The notes below the pieces were generated by a model. That model had not been told where the DNA came from and ran no database searches. It saw only the letters and a list, made by a program, of their open reading frames with translations. Shown one piece after another: positions 17,781 to 26,809 of a stretch of 64,000 nt of DNA; positions within the stretch are counted from its first letter, which is position 1, and every line of letters starts with the position of its first letter. This stretch comes from Agrobacterium vitis (GTDB lineage Bacteria; Pseudomonadota; Alphaproteobacteria; Rhizobiales; Rhizobiaceae): positions 62,001-126,000 of the forward strand of contig NZ_CP146243.1 of the NCBI RefSeq assembly GCF_037039395.1, written 5' to 3'. The position numbers and the translations under genes were made by a program.

Positions 17781-20744
17781 ATGCGCAAACATGAACTTCT
17801 GACCGAGCATGAACGGCGACAGCTCTTATCCATTCCTGAAAACCGAGACGGCCTGGCTCGCCTCTACACCTTTGAGCCAGATGATCTCGACCTGATCCGG
17901 TATCGGCGCGAGGATCACAATAAGCTTGGCTTCGCCTTACAGCTTTGTACCCTTCGTCATCCAGGTGTGCCTTTGGCTCGAATCCTCGGCACGATCCCGG
18001 CTTCAATGGTTTCCTTCGTGGCAGAGCAGATCGACGTTCGACCTGACGATCTAGCCAGCTATGGCCTTCTTCGAAGCCAGACGATGACGGACCATGCGCG
18101 TGAAATAGCGCAGATGATGGGCATGCGGGCGGCCGAACGCGGTGATATCCCTACGATGATCGAAGCGGGAGCGGTCGCCGCGACGGCGACAGATAAGGGA
18201 ATGCCGATCGCGATTCACATTGTCACGACATTGCGGCAGGCGGGCATCGTGCTTCCCACCATTTCGACAATCGAGAGAGCAGGAATTGCCGGAAGGGCGC
18301 GAGCTCGTAAACATGCCAGCCAGGAGCTTATCAGGGGCTTAAGTTCCCATCAGCTCGGCATGCTCGATAGCCTCGTTCAGATTGGTTCGAAGACTGGCCT
18401 GTCGTCTCTGGCGTGGCTGAAGGCCATGCCCGTTGCTGCGAAGGCCGACAACGTTCGCGATATTCTGGAACGTTTGTCCTTTGTCCGGGCGATCGGCATT
18501 CCGGCAGCCAACAGTATGGCCCTGCATCCCGACCGGTATCGCCAATTTGTCCGTGAAGGGCGTATGTCGCCGTCCTATATGATCGAGCGCTACACCCTTT
18601 CACGACGACGAGCGACATTGGTAGCATTCCTGATCGACGCCGAAGAGCGCTTGACAGATGCCGCAATCGATATGGCGGACAAGCTGATCGGTTCTATGTT
18701 CACCCGCGCCAAGAACGCCAAGGCCCGAAGATACGAGGCGACAGCCAAGGATGTGTCGCGATTGATGCGCCTGTTTCGAGGCACAATTGACGCGTTGGCG
18801 GATGCCATCGAGACTGACAGCGATCCGATCGACACCATCAATGCATCGGTCGGCTGGGCAAACCTGTTGCGAGCGCGCCAAGAGGTGGCAGAAATAGCGG
18901 ACACTGCGGATCAGGATCCGCTGATTGTTGCCGCTAACCGATACGCGACATTGCGAAAATTTGCGCCGGCCCTGATCGAGGCGCTTGAGTTCAAGGCCGG
19001 AAGAGGCAGCGCGCGGACCGTTTCCGCTGTCAGGGTGCTTAGAGAGGCTCATCGAACGGGAAAACGCGAATTACCTGCCGACGCGCCTATGCCGTTCAAA
19101 AAGGATTGGCAGAAGATCGTGGTCGGCGCGGACGGCAAGATCAATCGTAAGCTCTACGAGGTCGCGACACTCGCGCATCTGCGCAATAAGCTGCGGTCGG
19201 GCGACGTCTGGGTAGAGCGCTCATCGTCATATCGCCGCTTCGACAGCTATCTCCTGCCTCCGCAAATGGCGGCGCCAGTCGTCAAAGATTTAGGGCTGCC
19301 CGCATCTGCTGACGATTGGCTGGAGCAGCGGGGCCGGGAACTGGACTGGCGGCTGAAGCGGTTCTCAAAACGTCTCCAGAAAAATCAGGTTGAAGGCGTC
19401 AACTTCGATGGAAGCCGCCTGAGCATCACTCCTTTGAAATCAGTGGTGCCCGCGAGTGCGGAAACTCTGGTCAGCCAAATCGAAGGTATGATGCCGCGCA
19501 TACGGATCACCGAGTTGCTGCACGAGGTCGCCGGTCAGACCGGCTTCCTTGGAGCGTTTACGAACCTGAGGACGGGACAGACATGCCCGAACGACAGTGC
19601 AATGCTGGCCGCAATCCTCGCCGATGCCACCAATCTCGGCCTCTCCCGCATGGCCCGCGCCAGCGAAGGCATCACCCGAGATCAGTTGATATGGACCAAG
19701 GACGCCTACATTCGGGACGATACTTATACCGCCGCCTTATCAACGATCATCGATGCGCACCACCAGCTGCCGATCGCGTCGGTCTGGGGCGATGGCACGA
19801 CTTCAAGCTCAGACGGTCAATTCTTCCGGGGTGGAAAGCGTGCAAAAACCGGCGGTGATGTGAATGCCCGATACGGCGTCGATCCGGGGTTCGGCTTTTA
19901 TACCCATGTATCGGATCAGCATGGCCCTTACCACGTGAAGGTCATCTCGGCCGCTACGCATGAAGCGCCCTATGTCCTCGACGGTTTGCTGCATCATGGC
20001 ACGAGTCTCAATATCTCGGAGCACTACACCGACACTGGCGGAGCCACCGATCACGTCTTCGCTCTCTGCACTGCTCTGGGCTTCCGGTTTTGCCCGCGGC
20101 TGCGCGATTTCCCGGATCGACGTCTCATTCCGATCGAGCCGACCGGCAGCTATCCGCACCTAGCGCCCCTTCTCGGAAAGAGGGTCCGCGCGGACATCAT
20201 CCGAGAGCATTGGGATGATGTCCTGCGGCTCGTTGCCTCTCTGAAATCGGGTCACGTCGCACCTTCGGCCATGCTGCGAAAACTTGCTGCGTACGAGCGT
20301 CAGAACCAACTCGATGTCGCCCTTCAGGAAATCGGCAAGGTCGAGCGAACCCTGTTCATGCTGGATTGGCTGGAGAATCCGGCACTGCGCCAGCGTTGCC
20401 AGGCTGGCCTGAATAAAAGTGAGCAGCGTCATGTCCTTACGCAGGCTATCTGCACGTTCAGGCAGGGCCGTATCATCGATCGCAGCCATGAGGCCCAACA
20501 GTACCGCGCGTCCGGCCTTAACCTCGTCATCGCCGCGATCGTGTACTGGAATTCGACCTATATGGCCGACGCCCTTGCGCATATACGTTCGACCGGTAAG
20601 ATCGTGGATGACGCGATGATGGCACATACCTCACCCGTCGGATGGGAGCATATCGCATTCTCCGGCGACTTCCTCTGGGAGCAGGCCGCCAAAAGCAGGT
20701 CCCGGAAAACACTTGTCATCTCTGACGGAGCGCGGGCAGCCTGA
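17781..20744 (+). CDS. tnpA: Tn3-family transposase TnpA
   Basis: A 987-residue DDE transposase of the Tn3 family, full length for the family. It starts MRKHELLTEHERRQLL with AGGGGTAGAG before the ATG. The N-terminal DNA-binding domain covers about residues 1-150. The catalytic core contains SVWGDGTTSSSDGQFF (first Asp), the FCPRLRDFPDR region (second Asp) and RSHEAQQYRASGLNLVIAAI (Glu). It catalyses replicative transposition to cointegrates that TnpR resolves. No passenger genes are seen between tnpR and tnpA. I could not identify the 38-bp terminal repeats, so the module may be a remnant. Confidence 0.94.
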   Translation: MRKHELLTEHERRQLLSIPENRDGLARLYTFEPDDLDLIRYRREDHNKLGFALQLCTLRHPGVPLARILGTIPASMVSFVAEQIDVRPDDLASYGLLRSQTMTDHAREIAQMMGMRAAERGDIPTMIEAGAVAATATDKGMPIAIHIVTTLRQAGIVLPTISTIERAGIAGRARARKHASQELIRGLSSHQLGMLDSLVQIGSKTGLSSLAWLKAMPVAAKADNVRDILERLSFVRAIGIPAANSMALHPDRYRQFVREGRMSPSYMIERYTLSRRRATLVAFLIDAEERLTDAAIDMADKLIGSMFTRAKNAKARRYEATAKDVSRLMRLFRGTIDALADAIETDSDPIDTINASVGWANLLRARQEVAEIADTADQDPLIVAANRYATLRKFAPALIEALEFKAGRGSARTVSAVRVLREAHRTGKRELPADAPMPFKKDWQKIVVGADGKINRKLYEVATLAHLRNKLRSGDVWVERSSSYRRFDSYLLPPQMAAPVVKDLGLPASADDWLEQRGRELDWRLKRFSKRLQKNQVEGVNFDGSRLSITPLKSVVPASAETLVSQIEGMMPRIRITELLHEVAGQTGFLGAFTNLRTGQTCPNDSAMLAAILADATNLGLSRMARASEGITRDQLIWTKDAYIRDDTYTAALSTIIDAHHQLPIASVWGDGTTSSSDGQFFRGGKRAKTGGDVNARYGVDPGFGFYTHVSDQHGPYHVKVISAATHEAPYVLDGLLHHGTSLNISEHYTDTGGATDHVFALCTALGFRFCPRLRDFPDRRLIPIEPTGSYPHLAPLLGKRVRADIIREHWDDVLRLVASLKSGHVAPSAMLRKLAAYERQNQLDVALQEIGKVERTLFMLDWLENPALRQRCQAGLNKSEQRHVLTQAICTFRQGRIIDRSHEAQQYRASGLNLVIAAIVYWNSTYMADALAHIRSTGKIVDDAMMAHTSPVGWEHIAFSGDFLWEQAAKSRSRKTLVISDGARAA

Positions 20745-20987
20745 GTGTTCTGTCCCTGTTCACGCCAACCGTTGTTCAGCGGGAAACCAACGCGATGCCC
20801 TCAACTAAGTGGCTTGCAGCCCTTTATTGGAAAGGAGGGTGCGATAAAGTCTATTAGATTTATTGGGGTCCAAGATAACGGAGATGACACCTACCACGTC
20901 GAGCATGAAAAGCGTCTTTTCCGATGGACTATTGGGCTCGATTCGGATGGTAAAATTGAAAGATCATGGGTCACGTCCGGCGGTTAA
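20745..20987 (+). CDS. Small hypothetical protein, start uncertain
   Basis: A frame opens right after the tnpA stop (GTG at 20745). Only the last 50 residues look protein-like: IKSIRFIGVQDNGDDTYHVE, then RLFRWTIGLDSDGKIERSW. AAGGAGG at 20834 precedes that part without a good ATG/GTG at the right distance, so this may be the 3' fragment of a small gene cut by transposon insertion. Family not recognised. Confidence 0.3.
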   Translation: MFCPCSRQPLFSGKPTRCPQLSGLQPFIGKEGAIKSIRFIGVQDNGDDTYHVEHEKRLFRWTIGLDSDGKIERSWVTSGG

Positions 20988-21074
20988 GGGCGCGTCACAC
21001 AGTTTGATTGTGTTTGCTGATCGACCAAAACGCCGACCGGCTTAACGTGCAAGCAGGGCGTCAAGGCACGACCT

Positions 21075-21728
21075 TCACCCCGAAGCGAAAGCAAAAAGCA
21101 CGTTGGTGGCAACGACATCTCCGTTGCCACCATTCGGAAGTTTGCTATCCGCCCACAGAGCTTTATGAGAGTTCGCGGCGCGGTTCACTATCTGGCGCGT
21201 CTTGGCGCAGGATTTTGAACTGCTCGTGTCTCCATCCCTGATAGGGCTTATGCTTGGCATCTTCGAAACGCTCAACTCTGACGCCAGCAGACGGTCAAGG
21301 CGTGTGCTCGTTGGAAATGGAACCACCAGTTCTATCTGCAATTTCGTCCAATTGTCAGTTTCATGCAGAATCGCTTTTTCGATGCGAAAATCCGCAAACT
21401 CATCGACGCGCTGCGACTTGCGCCTCAAAGCTTCGAGGTTGAACGTTTCCGTCCGTATCCACTGTGGATCGTTGGACTGTAGCGCTTCAAGGACGACAGG
21501 ATCGATGTCGCGGACATTCTGTCGCTCAAAGATTGGCCGGTTCCATGTCTTTTCGCAGGTCACACACTTGTAGATAAGCCACGCATCAAGCTTGCGACCA
21601 TTGGCGTTGAGCCGGATTTTGCCGCTGGATTGGGAGGCTCTGAGGCCCCCACATCCGCTGCACACAATCCAAGGCTGGGGAGCAGTCTGGGGAATAATGG
21701 TCCATCGGACCCGAAGTGTATTGCACAT
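21075..21728 (-). CDS. DUF1062 domain protein
   Basis: A 217-residue protein starting MCNTLRVRWTIIPQTAPQPW, characteristic of DUF1062. Two Cys pairs (CSGCG near residue 22 and CVTCEKTW near residue 52) could bind a metal ion. The segment WNRPIFERQNVRDIDPVVL is also typical. The first half is well conserved. The C-terminal 60 residues (from about SKMPSISPIRDGD) look less regular and may reflect drift. An in-frame start 40 codons upstream is rejected because that stretch is not protein-like. Function unknown. Confidence 0.75.
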   Translation of the reverse strand: MCNTLRVRWTIIPQTAPQPWIVCSGCGGLRASQSSGKIRLNANGRKLDAWLIYKCVTCEKTWNRPIFERQNVRDIDPVVLEALQSNDPQWIRTETFNLEALRRKSQRVDEFADFRIEKAILHETDNWTKLQIELVVPFPTSTRLDRLLASELSVSKMPSISPIRDGDTSSSKSCAKTRQIVNRAANSHKALWADSKLPNGGNGDVVATNVLFAFASG

Positions 21729-22680
21729 ATCGTCTTGGTCTTCCGTTCGGAAGTCCACCAAGATGGTGCATGAGAAAACCCTTGCGGGCACGGCGTGGCG
21801 ATGTTTTGGGCGGCTGAAGAGCTGAGACAGCGGAGCTGCACATGGCACATTGTAACAATGCCAAACCGGTCTCTTGCCACCACCCGATGAACATGATCAT
21901 ACGCCGACAGCATGTTGCTATCCGGCAGTACGGGTGAAACTGGATTGAGACCGGTATTTACTTAGGCAAAGTCTACCTCGATGCGCCAATGCTCTTCAAC
22001 AACAGCGATAACAAATGATCTATCCGAATTGGAGTCCTTTGTCGCATCCTTAAGCTAAAACCTGCGGCGTTGCGGCTTTTATGTGACTTTGCAACGAAAG
22101 CAGGCTCGTTGGATACACAGCCGATGAATTTCCCGATAGACGGTGGAGCGTCCGAGTCCAAGCTGCCGCGCAGCCTCCGTCAGTCCATGCAGGCTGGCGC
22201 CGGACAGAAAACCCGGATAGCTCATCGAGGGATGAGCCGACTGGTAAAATCGATAGTCAAAATCGCCGCAGACGTATCGCGGGCGCGACCAGTTCAGACA
22301 ATGTTGCTCGGCGACCATCACTGCCGGGACGTGATGGTCAGTGTAGCCAGGGCGATCCGTGGAACACGGCTCGGCCAGAAGCTACCCCATTACGTCTCAG
22401 CTGGCAAAGCGTGGCGGCATTGCCCAGTGCAATGGCGGAGGTGAGTTTTTTCTTGCCGGCAGTCCGCTTCACGCTGGTCGGTCATAACTCGGATATTCTG
22501 CCCTTAGACTGACCGAGCGAGGCCACCGGCACTATCCTCGCATTCTCGGAAAGTTCGATCCGCTCAGAAACTCCGCTCATCGAACCCTGACGCGTCTTGA
22601 CCATCTTAAACCACGTCACCCGGTCTCGACGATCCCCTTCAGCTTGTTTTTCCAAGTGTTGCAAAATCAATGCCTTAGTA
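21729..22680. other. Degraded DNA between DUF1062 gene and repC
   Basis: About 950 bp without an intact gene. The only recognisable relic is the resolvase helix-turn-helix at 22118-22180. The rest shows no convincing frame, terminator or IS end. Confidence 0.45.
22118..22180 (-). pseudogene. Resolvase C-terminal remnant
   Basis: On the minus strand the frame reads TEAARQLGLGRSTVYREIHRL, nearly identical to the helix-turn-helix end of TnpR at 17068-17637. No catalytic domain precedes it, so this is a relic of a second Tn3-type resolvase. Confidence 0.7.
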
Positions 22681-22698
22681 TGTTGTCAGCTGACGACA
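22681..22698. promoter_or_regulatory. parS-like centromere site, copy 1 (downstream of repC)
   Basis: The 18-mer TGTTGTCAGCTGACGACA contains a near-perfect 16-bp palindrome of the GTT-N4-GC-N4-AAC type known for repABC parS sites. The same 18-mer, reversed, lies between repA and repB at 25182-25199. RepB is the expected ligand. Confidence 0.82.
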
Positions 22699-22747
22699 GC
22701 ACGCGAATCTGCCGAAAAGTCACACATCCGCAGTTGTTCTGCTTATT

Positions 22748-23959
22748 TCATGCCCGCATTGCCCCGACTGAATTGACTTTGAGAAGCGCCATCAGCATTG
22801 GCCCCAGAGAGAATTCACCGCGCCGCGTTCTGGACGTGAGGTCGCGGAGATATCCACCAGCCGAATTGATGTGCCCTGCCCGCTCAAGTATCGCAGCAAT
22901 CGCGACGGCCGCATTCTCGGCGCCCATAACCTCGCAGGCATCCTGATAGGCGGACGCGCTTACACCTAAAGTGGACCGGACAACAATTGCGGCAGACATC
23001 AGGTCTCGCCACCCTCGCACCTCGCCACCAGGTGCATAGGCCGCAATTTCAGGGCACGCACGCATGACCAATCCAATTGGGAAAACCTTGAGTGTCTCGA
23101 TACGACGCTCAAGGTTTTCCTCCGTCTTTTCGCCCTGGTCTTTTTCGGAGCTAGGTTCAAGTTCAGTTATAGATTCGGTATTTGAATTCTGTATGTGCTG
23201 GCGGATATCGCTATCATTGGTGCCGGATTTCTCGGAAAAAACCTGACATTCCAGTATATTGAGAATGCCTTCCCGCAAAAGCGACAATTCGTCCAGGATT
23301 GCTTCGAAGTCCGTTTTCGATTTGGCTGTCCGCAGCCTTGCTACTGCTGCGATATAGGCGGCCTCGATCATCGCCCAGTCCCCAGCCGCGCCGTCTTCAA
23401 CCGCAGCAGTGATGAGTTTTCGAACGTCCCTGCGGGCGATAGTCGTGCGTTCTTTGACAACCTTCAGGCGTCGGGCGTCTTCGGCAACCTGTTGCGCCAT
23501 GAGGGCGAATTCTTCCGACCTTGCAAGCAAGGGGCCAAGACTGAACCCATAAGCTGTCTCGACAGCACCGTCCTTGGCACGCCTCACGTAGCGCTTGCCA
23601 TTGGGGCTGTCGTTGCGATTGATCAACCCTGCATCTACGAGCACTGCCAGGTTCTCTCTCAGGGTCGTCCCAGCGATACCGTTTGCTCGAGCGATCAACT
23701 GGGCATTGGACGGAAAGACCACGAGGTTTTCATCGTGGCTGAGTTTCGTCTCGGGATAAAATGACAGGAGGGCGTTGAGTACGGCAAGCGCTCGATCGCG
23801 CAAGCCAAGAAGCGTTCGCGCGTCACAAACGTCACGATACACTTTCCACTTATCCGCAGACTTTCCCTCTCGAATCTCGGATGCTTTGAATTGGGCCTTG
23901 ACCAACGCAAGCGTCATCGGTCGCCGCCCGAAGGGCGTCGTCACACTTCCATTTTGCAT
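22748..23959 (-). CDS. repC: Plasmid replication initiator RepC
   Basis: A 403-residue RepC, the initiator of repABC replicons, which acts in cis on an origin lying inside its own coding sequence. The N-terminal winged-helix region contains FGRRPMTLALVKAQ, FPSNAQLIARANGIAGTTLR and INRNDSPNGKRYV, all typical. The C-terminal domain ends in the conserved AGHINSAGGYLRDLTSR. GAAAGG lies about 11 nt upstream of the ATG. It is the last gene of repABC, 168 bp after repB, and that gap encodes the ctRNA. Full length; no defects seen. Confidence 0.96.
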   Translation of the reverse strand: MQNGSVTTPFGRRPMTLALVKAQFKASEIREGKSADKWKVYRDVCDARTLLGLRDRALAVLNALLSFYPETKLSHDENLVVFPSNAQLIARANGIAGTTLRENLAVLVDAGLINRNDSPNGKRYVRRAKDGAVETAYGFSLGPLLARSEEFALMAQQVAEDARRLKVVKERTTIARRDVRKLITAAVEDGAAGDWAMIEAAYIAAVARLRTAKSKTDFEAILDELSLLREGILNILECQVFSEKSGTNDSDIRQHIQNSNTESITELEPSSEKDQGEKTEENLERRIETLKVFPIGLVMRACPEIAAYAPGGEVRGWRDLMSAAIVVRSTLGVSASAYQDACEVMGAENAAVAIAAILERAGHINSAGGYLRDLTSRTRRGEFSLGPMLMALLKVNSVGAMRA

Positions 23960-24053
23960 TTTTCTTTCACCTTTCGATCGGCAAAAGAAATCCGCTCACC
24001 AAAACGGTGCCAAAGACTCTTGACTGGGATTCATGGAAATGCGATTCTCGGGC

Positions 24054-24108
24054 TGCTTAGACCAATGAGAGAGGCTTCCACGACGGCAACGTTTGGGGGC
24101 CTTTTTCT
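24054..24108 (+). ncRNA. Counter-transcribed RNA (incA-type) in the repB-repC gap
   Basis: The antisense strand carries a promoter TTGACT (24020-24025), 17 bp, GATTCT (24043-24048). A stem AGGCTTCC (24072-24079) with GGGGGCCT (24095-24102), using two G-U pairs in RNA, is followed by a T-rich run to 24110. This is the expected small RNA of about 55 nt that represses RepC translation and determines incompatibility. The start point is estimated from the -10 element. Confidence 0.78.
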
Positions 24109-24127
24109 TTTGCGGTTTCTTCCTTCT

Positions 24128-25132
24128 CTAACTTTCGGATCCGGACGCGCTCTGCCGGAAGCTCTCGTAAAGATCGGGAATACGATCCATCACGAACTTG
24201 GCAAATGCCTCGTCTCGATCTCTATCAATTTGGATCTTGCAAACCTTCCCTGAGACAGCAAGTGTCGCGATCTCGGATCCATCTGCAGACTTTGCGACAA
24301 CGGCTTGGGGTTTCACAGAGATCGGCTTATCGATTGCCTTAACGGCACGAAGCACTGCGATAAAGCGATCATCGGACGTCTTGTGGTCGAAAGAACCGTC
24401 CCTCATTGCTTTGCGCGCTTTGGTTTCCGCGCCTTCGCTCTTCAGCACGTCGGCAAGCTCTTGCCACCGAGGCCGACCAATTTTCGGAGCTCTTCCTATC
24501 GCTTCACTTAGCCATGTGGGAACCGCGCGGCCTACGTTGATGAGCTTCGAGGCCTCTTGACGATCAACTGAGAGAGCAGTCTGAATGAGTGTCCGATCGA
24601 AGCCACCGTCTTCGAGTTTGAGAGCGAACATCGAGCGCTCAATAAAGGTAAGGTCTTCGCGCGCGGAGTTTTCGATGCCCTGTGCAAGAATGAGCCGGTC
24701 GTCCCCCAGCTCGCGGACGTAAGCTTTGACGTTGATGCCGAGTTCACTGGCAGCGCGCACACGGCGATGGCCGTAGGCAATCTGATAGCGGCCGGGCTCG
24801 GTCGGATGGTTGCGAACGAGGACAGGTATTTCCTGGCCGTTCTCCAGGAAAGAAGTCTTGAGTGCTTCGACAGCGGAAGGATCCTGATCTGCGAAACGAT
24901 CAGCGAAAGGGGAGGGATCAATCAGTGAGGGATCGAGTTCAATCGGCAAAGCGCCGTCCGCAACCCGCTGCTTGAGTTCCTCGTAATCTCTCTCAACTTC
25001 CGAGAACGTATCTTTCAAGGATCGCACCGCGCCTGACGCTACACGCTGCATCGGTTGACGGGTCTCCGCCGTGGGCACCACATCAGGCCCAGCGGCAAAG
25101 AGATTGCGAACGGATTGAGTTCGTTTGCTCAT
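24128..25132 (-). CDS. repB: Partition protein RepB (ParB family)
   Basis: A 334-residue ParB-type centromere-binding protein. The N-terminal segment MSKRTQSVRNLFA is typical of RepB. The ParB/Srx-like nucleotide-binding domain contains ENGQEIPVLVRNHP and the GHRRVRAASELG box. A helix-turn-helix follows around DRTLIQTALSVDRQEASKLI. Its likely binding sites are the two identical 18-bp palindromes at 22681 and 25182. It lies 103 bp downstream of repA and shares its transcript. Full length. Confidence 0.96.
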   Translation of the reverse strand: MSKRTQSVRNLFAAGPDVVPTAETRQPMQRVASGAVRSLKDTFSEVERDYEELKQRVADGALPIELDPSLIDPSPFADRFADQDPSAVEALKTSFLENGQEIPVLVRNHPTEPGRYQIAYGHRRVRAASELGINVKAYVRELGDDRLILAQGIENSAREDLTFIERSMFALKLEDGGFDRTLIQTALSVDRQEASKLINVGRAVPTWLSEAIGRAPKIGRPRWQELADVLKSEGAETKARKAMRDGSFDHKTSDDRFIAVLRAVKAIDKPISVKPQAVVAKSADGSEIATLAVSGKVCKIQIDRDRDEAFAKFVMDRIPDLYESFRQSASGSES

Positions 25133-25181
25133 CTTTGGTCTCCCCGATAAAAACCTAGCCCTCGTAGAGGCAATGACATTG

Positions 25182-25199
25182 TGTCGTCAGCTGACAACA
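25182..25199. promoter_or_regulatory. parS-like centromere site, copy 2 (repA-repB gap)
   Basis: TGTCGTCAGCTGACAACA is the exact reverse complement of the 18-mer at 22681-22698. Its location between repA and repB is a known parS position in repABC plasmids. Confidence 0.82.
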
Positions 25200-25235
25200 A
25201 GCTAAACGATTGATTTCTTTGATCGTGAAGCATGA

Positions 25236-26444
25236 TCATCTGCCCCATACGTCATTGATTAAGCCGACAGCTTCATGGTTGACGGCATTGATCGATTCCA
25301 TGGCGCGATCGTAAGTCGACCGACCTACAGCACCACGCGAAAGCTCATAGAGCGATTGTTTGGTCAAACCGGCATTGGCGATCGCAGTCGACTTCCAGGC
25401 TGCTGCAGCCATGACATCAGTTCCGAATACGTCGCGAAGCAGACCGACGATTTCCTGTTCAGGGACGTCGCGCGGATCATGGCGAGTAACAAGGAACCTT
25501 AGGAAATCATAATCAAGCTTACCGCCCGCCTCCTCGATGACGGAGACAAGATCGGACGTCATGAGAAGGAACTGGCTCATAGACGCGACGTCCACCATCT
25601 GTGGGTGGACGGTAACAATCATACCCGTGGCGGCATTGAGAGCCCCCATGGTTAGAAAGCCAAGCTGAGGAGGGCAGTCGATGACGACGATATCGTATTC
25701 ATCTTCAACCTGATTGATGGCGCTCGCGACACGCCTGAAGAACAGATCTTCCGGCCGACCTCGGTTCTGAAGCATGAAGCGAGGCGTCTGATGCTCGAAC
25801 TCCATCAATTCGAGATTGCCAGGGACAATGCTGATGCCCGTAAAGTATGTCGAACGGATCACATCTTTCATCGGCACGCGCTGGTCGTCGTATCTGATTG
25901 CGCCATAGATGGTGGCATTCTCGGCAACGTCAAACTCGGGCTGATACCCGAACATCGCCGAAAGCGAAGCCTGAGGATCGAGATCGATTGCGAGAACCCT
26001 GTAACCCTGTAGCGCCAAACCCTGTGCGAGATAAAGTGAGGTGGTCGTTTTGGCCGACCCTCCCTTGAAATTTGCGACGGTTATGATCTGAAGTTTGTCA
26101 CCTTCACGACGACGTGGCCAAAATCGCCCAGCCTCTTTCGGACGCGCCTCAGCGAGGTATCGCCGCAACTCGTTGATCTGCTCCAAGGTATAGGAGCGCC
26201 GTCCTCCCGCGCCAATATCCGGCGCGGGGCCAAGGCCATCCAGCGACAGTTGGCGCAGGTACCCATCAGACACGCCAACTATCTCGGCAACTTCGCCAGA
26301 CGTGAATGAGCGAAGCGACTTTTGCGCTGTTGGCGGAAAGGCGCGCTCACCGACCGCACGGAGTCGCGCAGACAGCGCTTCAGCGCGCTGCGTGATATGT
26401 GCAGACGTTGCTGCTCTACTGATGTGCCTGTCGATCACGTTCAC
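25236..26444 (-). CDS. repA: Partition ATPase RepA (ParA family)
   Basis: A 402-residue ParA-type Walker ATPase. An N-terminal MerR-like helix-turn-helix (FTSGEVAEIVGVSDGYLRQLS) mediates DNA binding and autorepression. The deviant Walker A is KGGSAKTTTS, and IDLDPQAS and VVIDCPPQLG follow. The start is a GTG at 26444 with TGAGG six bases upstream. It is divergent from traI across a 365-bp region with inverted repeats that are plausible operators. With RepB it segregates the plasmid and represses the repABC promoter. Confidence 0.96.
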   Translation of the reverse strand: MNVIDRHISRAATSAHITQRAEALSARLRAVGERAFPPTAQKSLRSFTSGEVAEIVGVSDGYLRQLSLDGLGPAPDIGAGGRRSYTLEQINELRRYLAEARPKEAGRFWPRRREGDKLQIITVANFKGGSAKTTTSLYLAQGLALQGYRVLAIDLDPQASLSAMFGYQPEFDVAENATIYGAIRYDDQRVPMKDVIRSTYFTGISIVPGNLELMEFEHQTPRFMLQNRGRPEDLFFRRVASAINQVEDEYDIVVIDCPPQLGFLTMGALNAATGMIVTVHPQMVDVASMSQFLLMTSDLVSVIEEAGGKLDYDFLRFLVTRHDPRDVPEQEIVGLLRDVFGTDVMAAAAWKSTAIANAGLTKQSLYELSRGAVGRSTYDRAMESINAVNHEAVGLINDVWGR

Positions 26445-26539
26445 TTTAACCTCAGGTTCAAGACGGTTTGCAAGCGTCAGACGCGCTTATGCCGTCTCAT
26501 GATAACGCACGATTCTAGCGATGCTGCAAGAGAATTAGA

Positions 26540-26556
26540 GTTAACAAGAAGTTAAC
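26540..26556. promoter_or_regulatory. Inverted repeat upstream of repA (operator candidate)
   Basis: GTTAAC at 26540 and again at 26551, separated by five bases, form a dyad about 100 bp upstream of the repA start. It lies in the expected repA promoter area. Confidence 0.45.
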
Positions 26557-26606
26557 ACAATTTCCTGAAATTTTGGCGGGAGGTTGAATTCTCGATATGT
26601 ATCCGC

Positions 26607-26628
26607 ACGTTAAGCTGATTCTTAACGT
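26607..26628. promoter_or_regulatory. Perfect 8-bp inverted repeat between repA and traI
   Basis: ACGTTAAG, six bases, then CTTAACGT. This perfect dyad is 163 bp upstream of repA and 182 bp upstream of traI. It may bind RepA/RepB or another regulator. Confidence 0.5.
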
Positions 26629-26646
26629 AATATCTATTCCCTGGGT

Positions 26647-26662
26647 TCTGCAGATCTGCAGA
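26647..26662. promoter_or_regulatory. TraR-box-like palindrome 1
   Basis: TCTGCAGATCTGCAGA is a perfect 16-bp palindrome containing TGCAGATCTGCA, the core of the Ti-plasmid tra box. In Ti plasmids such boxes in the repA-traI gap activate both the trb operon and repABC in response to acyl-homoserine lactone. Confidence 0.75.
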
Positions 26663-26725
26663 CAAAATCCTGTGGCTTTGCCGGGTCTGAACAACCGAAG
26701 GCGCAGTTACAAGCCGACTCAGCTC

Positions 26726-26749
26726 TCTGCAGATCTGCAGATCTGCAGA
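26726..26749. promoter_or_regulatory. TraR-box-like palindrome 2, three tandem half-sites
   Basis: TCTGCAGA is repeated three times head to tail, giving two overlapping 16-bp palindromes with the tra-box core. It lies 61 bp upstream of the traI start, a suitable position for activation of traI-trb. Confidence 0.75.
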
Positions 26750-26809
26750 TAGCCATCAATCGCCAGAGATGGTTTGTCTGCCGCATGTCCACATCATGCG
26801 GAGATAGAA

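Noticed and set aside
17040..20870. 38-bp terminal inverted repeats of the Tn3 module
   Set aside because: I looked before tnpR and after tnpA and found no convincing matching pair, so no element boundaries are given.
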